NCBI GenBank assembly: GCA_022071955.1
Contig: JAJVIM010000038.1
Location: forward strand, 1-47,515
DNA length: 47,515 bases
Direction: 5' to 3'
Source of the DNA: Anaerolineae bacterium
GTDB taxonomy: Bacteria > Chloroflexota > Anaerolineae > 4572-78 > J111
In this document: positions 43,193-47,515 of the stretch, in pieces
Numbering within the stretch: position 1 is the stretch's first letter
Layout of the letters: the number at the start of each line of letters is the position of its first letter
Notes under the pieces: model-generated
What the model saw: the letters and a program-made list of their open reading frames with translations, nothing else
Databases searched by the model: none
What the model was told of the DNA's origin: nothing
Translations under genes and position numbers: made by a program

Positions 43193-43738
43193 ATGTTGAC
43201 AAACGGCGCTCCGGCGCCCGCCGTAACGCTGAAAACGATCGCCGGGGAGAGCCATTCTCTGGCAGAAACGTGGCAAGAGGGGCAGCATGTGCTGCTCGTC
43301 TTTTTGCGCCACCTGGGTTGACTGCCCTGTCGAGACCATGTGGCGCAGTTGCGTTCCTCTTACGATCAATTCAAAGCACTCAACACTGAAATCGTTCTGA
43401 TTTCTTTTGAAACCGGCTACTGGTTGCGAGTCTGGTTGGACGAAACGGCCGCGCCCTTTCCGATGCTGTTAGACCCCGAACGCGAGGCGTATCGCGCCTA
43501 TGAACTGGAGCGATCACTGCGGCGCTCGTGGGGGGTGAAAAATTTGTGGTATTATGCCAGAGCGAGGTTCAAAGGGCAGCACAGCCACAAGACCGGCGGC
43601 GATACTGCCCAATTGGGCGGCGACTTTATTGTTGATACCCGGGGCATCATTCGCCTGGCGCACCGCAGCCACGATCCCACCGACCGCCCCCCGGTTGCCG
43701 GGCTGCTGACGGCGCTCAAGCACCTGTCTGCGGGGTGA
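43193..43738 (+). CDS. Peroxiredoxin-like protein, candidate selenoprotein (TGA at codon 43)
   Basis: From ATG 43193 the frame runs 182 codons to 43738 with a single internal TGA at 43319-43321. Both sides of the TGA belong to one AhpC/TSA-like protein: NGAPAPAVTLKTIAGE and VLLVFLRHLG before it, LPCRDHVAQLR, LISFETGYW and GGDFIVDTRGIIRLAHRS after it. The TGA stands exactly where this family has the first Cys of its CxxC motif (LRHxGCxxCR), giving U-L-P-C if read as selenocysteine. TGCGCCAC (43305-43312) and GTGGCGCA (43340-43347) pair around the TGA, and CTGC/GCAG pair just after it, as possible SECIS stems. A nonsense mutation is the alternative, but it would hit precisely the redox residue. 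Confidence 0.7.
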
Positions 43739-43742
43739 TTAT

Positions 43743-43776
43743 TTATGTGGGGCGGTTTGCGAACCGCCCCACATAA
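43743..43776. terminator. Hairpin terminator after the peroxiredoxin-like gene
   Basis: TTATGTGGGGCGGTT and AACCGCCCCACATAA form a perfect 15-bp stem (loop TGCG) followed by AATTTT. Same core as the dispersed hairpin at 21240. Confidence 0.7.
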
Positions 43777-43848
43777 AATTTTCATCTGTTATTACCGTGC
43801 CGCAGACACGGTTCGTTTGCTTTTCTTCACTTTAGCAGAAGTATTCCA

Positions 43849-45993
43849 TCAGCTTCCCGGCGTATGCACCGTGGCGCTGATGGTCTCCCCTATTTTGTTA
43901 ATTTCCTGCCCGGTCTGCTCCAATAACTGGTTAACTTCACCGGCTTTGGGCGTGACGCCATTGATCAACTGGTCAGACATCGTGCGCAGGCTTTTTTCCA
44001 GTGCCGCGGTCGTTTTCAGATGGCCGCTGGAACTGGCATCGATTTGATGCAGATACTGGGCCGCCGCCTGCATTTCCAGCCCGGATTCTTTTAGCGCTTC
44101 ACGATTGAAGGCCTCGGCGGCGCGCAGATAATGATGGTTGGCCAGGGCGTTGTACGCCAGCACAAAGGCTTTGTCCAAATCCGCGCCGGAGGTTTTCTGT
44201 CCCTCGCGCAGGGCCGTGGCGGTTTGTTCCAGCGTGGTGATAGCATTCTGCACGGCAGTGCGCGCCGGTTCAACCGCGCGGGCTTCTTCCAGCCGCAGGA
44301 AACTGATCGCTTTTACAATATCCTCGGCAGCGGTTTTGGTATCGTTTTGGTTAAACGCTTCTATGGCCTGCCCCAAATGGGTGATTGGCCACATCACCAG
44401 CGGTGCATGTTCTTCGCTGCTGGCCGCGGCCAGGTGATATTTAATATCGACATCGTAGGCTTTGAGCAGGTCCTTGTTCAGGTCGGTCAGAGTGGCAACC
44501 TTGCCTTCTTCAATTTGGCCGGCCAGTTTTTCCAGGCCGGCGGACATGGTGTTAAAGGCGTTTTGGCCGGCTTCAGTTTGCAGGTTGGCCGCTTCTTCTT
44601 TGAAGAACCCGCCAATTTGGCGGATATGTTCCGCGGCCATTTTGAGGTCTTTATCCGCAAATGCCTGGTGAGCCAGTTGCATTTGGCCGGTCATCTGATC
44701 AACCACCGGCAGCCAGGTATTGTCGTCAACAACTATCCATGATTCTACCGGCTGCGCCGATGGCTGGACCTTTGCCTGAGCTTCCTGGCTGGTGAGCATT
44801 TGGTCGATGTTTGCCAGCGCCTGCTTGGCCGAATCGATGGCCTGGGCAACCTGGCTCATGTCCGGCTTGTTTCCTTTAACGAGCTGATCGGCCAGTGATT
44901 TGAGGTTTTCCAGACGCGCCGCGTATTCCCCTTCAATTTTGTAGCCGGATTGGGTTGCGGCCAATTCAAGCTGATTGGTTGCCGCTTGCAGCTCGTAGCC
45001 CATTTCGGTCAGGTTGTTGCTGGTTTGGGCCTCGCCGGACCGGGCCATGTGTTGATTGGCCAGAGCGTAATGGGCGCGGGCAATCAGCCGCCCCACGGTC
45101 ATATTATCAACCGGTTCCCCTTTGGCCAACTCACCGGCCACTGTTTCCAGGTTGGCAATGGCGGTTGTCAGGTCATCTTTGGCCATCCCGGTTGCCGCCG
45201 ATTCCTCAATTTTGGCAAAGGCAATCCCCTTTGATAGCTCCTGCGCCGCGGTTTTACTGTCGTTTTTGGCCAGCGCCGATACCGCCTGCTGGAAATGCTT
45301 GCCCGGCTGGTCGGCCAGCACGGCCCGCGCTGCGGCGCTCAAACCGCTAACCCGATGATCAATATCGGTTTGGTAGGCATCTCTAAAGGTGGTATTCAAG
45401 CCTTCAATGGAAGTGACTTTGCCGGCCTCCACCTGGCCCGCCAACTTCTCCAGCTCGTCATTCACCATCTGGATAGCCTGCTGCGCGGCCGGGTTGGTTA
45501 GTGTGGTGCTTTCATCCTTCAGAAAACCGGCCGCCGCCCGAATTTCTGTGGCCGCCGCTTTGAAATCCTTGGCCTCAAACTGCTGGCGGGCCATTTGCAA
45601 ATGCTGCCCCAGCCCATCGACTACCGGCAGCCAGTTGTTTTCTTCGGCCACAATCCATTCATCGTTGGTTTGCAGGCCGGGCTGGCTGGGCATCATTGCG
45701 GCCGGCTGCGCTTTTGCCTGGGCGGGTTTGGCCGGGGTCGATGCCGGTTGAGCCGTCGCCGCCTTTGTTGGCTGGGCCTGTGCCGCGGCTGCCTGGGTAG
45801 GAGTCGCCTTTACCGGTTCGGTGGGTTTGGTTGTTGGATTGGCCGGCGGCGGCGTTTCTTTTTGGACGGCTGCCGGCGCTTTTGCCTGCGGTTGCGGCAT
45901 TGTGGCTGATGTTCCACCACAGCCGGCGAGCACCAGCATGGCTGCCACAATCATTACCACTGTTACTTTGATGTTTTGAAGGGATGTTAACAT
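43849..45993 (-). CDS. Large lipoprotein with duplicated YfdX-like helical domain
   Basis: The protein has about 714 residues from ATG 45993, chosen for GGAGG just before it. The lipoprotein signal ends in VLAGC. Residues 25-105 are a Pro/Ala/Thr/Gln-rich linker. Two homologous helical halves follow, each starting with the same block: EWIVAEENNWLPVVDGL (about 115) and SWIVVDDNTWLPVVDQM (about 420). Both contain AR/AH-x-AxxxKDxKxAAxxIR helices like YfdX-family proteins. It should sit on the outer face of the membrane. Function is not known. The internal duplication is clear from the repeated order of motifs. Confidence 0.75.
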   Translation of the reverse strand: MLTSLQNIKVTVVMIVAAMLVLAGCGGTSATMPQPQAKAPAAVQKETPPPANPTTKPTEPVKATPTQAAAAQAQPTKAATAQPASTPAKPAQAKAQPAAMMPSQPGLQTNDEWIVAEENNWLPVVDGLGQHLQMARQQFEAKDFKAAATEIRAAAGFLKDESTTLTNPAAQQAIQMVNDELEKLAGQVEAGKVTSIEGLNTTFRDAYQTDIDHRVSGLSAAARAVLADQPGKHFQQAVSALAKNDSKTAAQELSKGIAFAKIEESAATGMAKDDLTTAIANLETVAGELAKGEPVDNMTVGRLIARAHYALANQHMARSGEAQTSNNLTEMGYELQAATNQLELAATQSGYKIEGEYAARLENLKSLADQLVKGNKPDMSQVAQAIDSAKQALANIDQMLTSQEAQAKVQPSAQPVESWIVVDDNTWLPVVDQMTGQMQLAHQAFADKDLKMAAEHIRQIGGFFKEEAANLQTEAGQNAFNTMSAGLEKLAGQIEEGKVATLTDLNKDLLKAYDVDIKYHLAAASSEEHAPLVMWPITHLGQAIEAFNQNDTKTAAEDIVKAISFLRLEEARAVEPARTAVQNAITTLEQTATALREGQKTSGADLDKAFVLAYNALANHHYLRAAEAFNREALKESGLEMQAAAQYLHQIDASSSGHLKTTAALEKSLRTMSDQLINGVTPKAGEVNQLLEQTGQEINKIGETISATVHTPGS

Positions 45994-46074
45994 TTTGTCC
46001 TCCATTACTTGCAGTTACAACAAAAAACAGCCTGTTTTGAGCGTGGGCAGACGGTTGAATTGGCCGGAAATAAA

Positions 46075-46103
46075 ATGACCTCTCGGCGATGGCCAGAGGT
46101 CAT
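46075..46103. other. Hairpin upstream of the YfdX-like gene
   Basis: ATGACCTCT and AGAGGTCAT form a 9-bp stem with an inner GGC/GCC step. A second hairpin GACTGTCA/TGACAGTC lies near 46197-46215. No gene lies in 46005-46436. Confidence 0.6.
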
Positions 46104-46297
46104 ATACGTCGGGTTTTATCAACGTCGTGCGGGTTTTAATCCCACACTCAATCTAAAAATGACTCACTATTGCCCAATTGGTTGTTTTGATGGCCGACTG
46201 TCAGTTTGACAGTCTTGATTTTTGCGGCGGTGGTGACATAGTTTCCTCCATTGCGGCCCCGAATAACCCCATTCTATCCCAATTGGCAGGCCCTGTC

Positions 46298-46334
46298 TTT
46301 AAACAGAACTTATCGCAACCTTAAGCCCACCTAA
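46298..46334. promoter_or_regulatory. Possible weak phased TTAA box
   Basis: CTTTAA, CTTAT, CTTAA and CTAA cores at 46299, 46310, 46321 and 46331 (10-11 bp steps). There is no gene directly downstream on the plus strand; the nearest candidate is the minus-strand lipoprotein gene about 300 bp away. It may be chance. Confidence 0.25.
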
Positions 46335-46354
46335 AAAATGAGCGCCAAATGAGT

Positions 46355-46395
46355 GCCAAAAAAGAAACAGCTCCAGTTGAACTCAACTGGAGCTG
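46355..46395 (-). terminator. Terminator of tRNA-Leu
   Basis: CAGCTCCAGTTGA and TCAACTGGAGCTG form a perfect 13-bp stem. On the minus strand it is followed by TTTCTTTTTT, 42 nt after the tRNA end. Confidence 0.85.
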
Positions 46396-46436
46396 CCGGA
46401 ATATGTAGGGTTTGCGATTTTTACTTCAAAAACAGG

Positions 46437-46518
46437 TGGGCGAGGAGGGACTTGAACCCTCACGCCTTGCGGCACATGATCCTAAGTCATGCTCGTCTGC
46501 CAGTTCCGACACTCGCCC
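46437..46518 (-). tRNA. tRNA-Leu(TAG)
   Basis: Acceptor GGGCGAG pairs with CTCGCCC. Anticodon stem CATGA/TCATG encloses CTTAGGA, giving anticodon TAG. The long variable arm (TGCCGCAAGGCGT) and GAGGGTTCAAGTCCCTC T-arm are typical of leucine tRNA. The CCA end is not encoded. Confidence 0.95.
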
Positions 46519-46548
46519 AATGGGGGGTTTGTACTGCTGAGTTAATGA

Positions 46549-46572
46549 CCCCCGGCATTGCCGGGGGTTTTT
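46549..46572 (+). terminator. GC-rich hairpin with T run
   Basis: CCCCCGG and CCGGGGG with a CATTG loop, followed by five T on the plus strand. It lies between the recombinase stop and the tRNA. No plus-strand gene precedes it closely. Confidence 0.55.
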
Positions 46573-46585
46573 GTGTGGAGCTATT

Positions 46586-47338
46586 CTAACATGCTTCGAT
46601 ATTGGCGTCAACGGGCGGGCTGTAGGTCTCGTTGAGCCGCCGCATTTCATCAGTGGAAACCGAAACGTAAATCATTGTGGTGGCCAGGTTCTCATGCCCC
46701 AGCATTTTTTGCAAGGCAAACGGGTTGCCGCCTCTGGCCAGGTATGTGGCGTAAGTGTGCCGCCATTTATGGGGCGATACACTGGTTTTGGGATCAATGC
46801 CGGCCACGTCCCGCCAGCGGTTAAGGATGTCGTTGACTGCGCCTGGCTGCAAGCGGTGGTACATCCCGCCCTTTTTGCTGGGGTGAAGGCTAACAAAAAC
46901 GGCGGTCGTTGTTGTTTCCGGCCGGATGTCCAGCCATAGCCCCAGCGCGGCCACTAGCCGCTGCACCATCACCGCTCGCCGCACCTTACCGCCCTTACCT
47001 TTGGTGTAAGCTACGCCGTCTTCCATGTCCAGGTCTTCCAGGTTAAGGGTAACAACCTCTTCACGCCGCACACCGGTGTAAATGAGCATAGCCATTATGG
47101 CTCGGTCCCGGATCGACATAGGATCATCGCCGCCGGCGGCAGCATCCATCAAGCGGCGAACCATGCTGAGCGGCAGCGGTTTGACTTCATCTTGCTTTTT
47201 TGGTGGGCGCTTCAGGTTGGCCGCCCTGAAAATGTCTTTTTCTAAATGACCTTCAGATACAAGCCACCTAAACCACAACCCCAAGGCGGTGTAGGTGCCG
47301 TTGCGGGTGCTCCATGCAAATTCGCGCAGCGTACCCAT
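46586..47338 (-). CDS. Tyrosine recombinase/integrase, N-terminus incomplete
   Basis: 250 residues from ATG 47338 are visible. The catalytic set is complete: Arg91 (YTGVRREEV), Lys near 113-118 (YTKGKGGKVRR), His190-Arg193 (PHKWRHTYATYL), His215 (LGHENLATT) and Tyr224. The extra helix of integron integrases is absent, so this is an XerC/phage-type enzyme. The frame stays open 27 codons upstream of ATG 47338, with residues that fit the N-terminal DNA-binding domain (TPDQINAAHIKRF), but no start codon occurs before the stop at 47417-47419. The gene is therefore 5'-truncated, or uses an unusual start. It lies next to tRNA-Leu, on its 5' side. Confidence 0.8.
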   Translation of the reverse strand: MGTLREFAWSTRNGTYTALGLWFRWLVSEGHLEKDIFRAANLKRPPKKQDEVKPLPLSMVRRLMDAAAGGDDPMSIRDRAIMAMLIYTGVRREEVVTLNLEDLDMEDGVAYTKGKGGKVRRAVMVQRLVAALGLWLDIRPETTTTAVFVSLHPSKKGGMYHRLQPGAVNDILNRWRDVAGIDPKTSVSPHKWRHTYATYLARGGNPFALQKMLGHENLATTMIYVSVSTDEMRRLNETYSPPVDANIEAC

Positions 47339-47414
47339 AAAGCGTTTGATATGCGCGGCGTTGATTTGGTCTGGCGTTGTTACCTGTATTGAGGGTTGGA
47401 CTCGCTTTTTAGCT

Positions 47415-47499
47415 GGTTACGTTTGAACGTAACTTACTCGTAACTCACGCGTAACCAGGCATTTTGAAAACGTAACCTGCTGCTAACTGGTTACGTTTT
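47415..47499. repeat. Cluster of GTTACG/CGTAAC sites upstream of the recombinase
   Basis: GGTTACGTTT at 47415 and 47489 face CGTAAC sites at 47428, 47439, 47450 and 47471, spaced 11, 11 and 21 bp. Such helically phased, mixed-orientation copies suit recombinase arm sites or an operator. Confidence 0.65.
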
Positions 47500-47515
47500 G
47501 GCTGTGACTGAGCGT

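Noticed and set aside
43340..43738. Short peroxiredoxin fragment starting after the TGA as the real gene
   Set aside because: It lacks the family's N-terminal strand and active-site Cys, both of which are encoded in frame just upstream.
46586..47338. Considered as the integron integrase for the array
   Set aside because: It lacks the extra helix specific to IntI between the catalytic boxes, and it lies 36 kb from the array end beside a tRNA gene.

Overview
The window looks like bacterial chromosome from a Chloroflexota (Anaerolineae-like) genome. That placement is inference: it rests on the style of the lipoproteins, Pst proteins, two-component genes, HNH gene and fused GldFG protein, and no rRNA is present to confirm it.

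Region 1 (about 1-10,741) is an integron-type gene-cassette array read on the minus strand. Twelve attC-like sites can be seen. They have RYYYAAC and GTTRRRY outer boxes, imperfect inverted arms and one or two extra bases on the gene-side arm. Four cassettes carry AT-richer genes: a PIN-like protein, an SGNH hydrolase, a small membrane protein, and a fusion of a degenerate metallophosphoesterase with a degenerate PP2C domain. One cassette carries 21-bp tandem repeats. Seven are GC-rich cassettes without a credible gene, in two families (five and two copies). The array ends at 10,741 with no integrase gene next to it.

Region 2 (about 11.3-16.1 kb) holds a small protein with 15-residue tandem repeats, a PLP-dependent threonine/serine dehydratase, a membrane sensor kinase whose phospho-acceptor His is replaced by Arg, and a PhoB-type response regulator.

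Region 3 (about 16.2-37.2 kb) is a phosphate (Pho) island. A minus-strand operon pstS-pstC-pstA-pstB-pstB-phoU is followed by a plus-strand run: a Na/Pi cotransporter, a Lys-tailed HTH protein, a second PhoB-type regulator, two small genes, pstS, pstC, pstA, pstB, an ArsC-like reductase and phoU. A HAD-menorin-like protein, an HNH endonuclease, a normal PhoR kinase and a PHP-domain protein come next. The second PstA contains a circularly permuted PstS domain inserted after its first membrane helix. The two PstB proteins of operon 1 have complementary motif defects that predict an asymmetric heterodimer. TTAA-centred repeats phased at about 11 bp precede most transcription units and are the likely PHO box.

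Region 4 (about 37.4-47.5 kb) holds a minus-strand Gld-type ABC-2 transporter operon (ATPase, GldF-GldG fusion, DUF4340), a TM2-like small protein, a peroxiredoxin-like gene with an in-frame TGA at the first Cys of its CxxC motif (candidate selenoprotein), a large duplicated lipoprotein, tRNA-Leu(TAG), and a tyrosine recombinase that lacks a normal N-terminus.

Phosphate sensing (PhoR, PhoU, two PhoB-like regulators), high-affinity uptake (two Pst systems), low-affinity uptake (Na/Pi) and arsenate handling are grouped, so this block probably acts as one phosphate-responsive unit.
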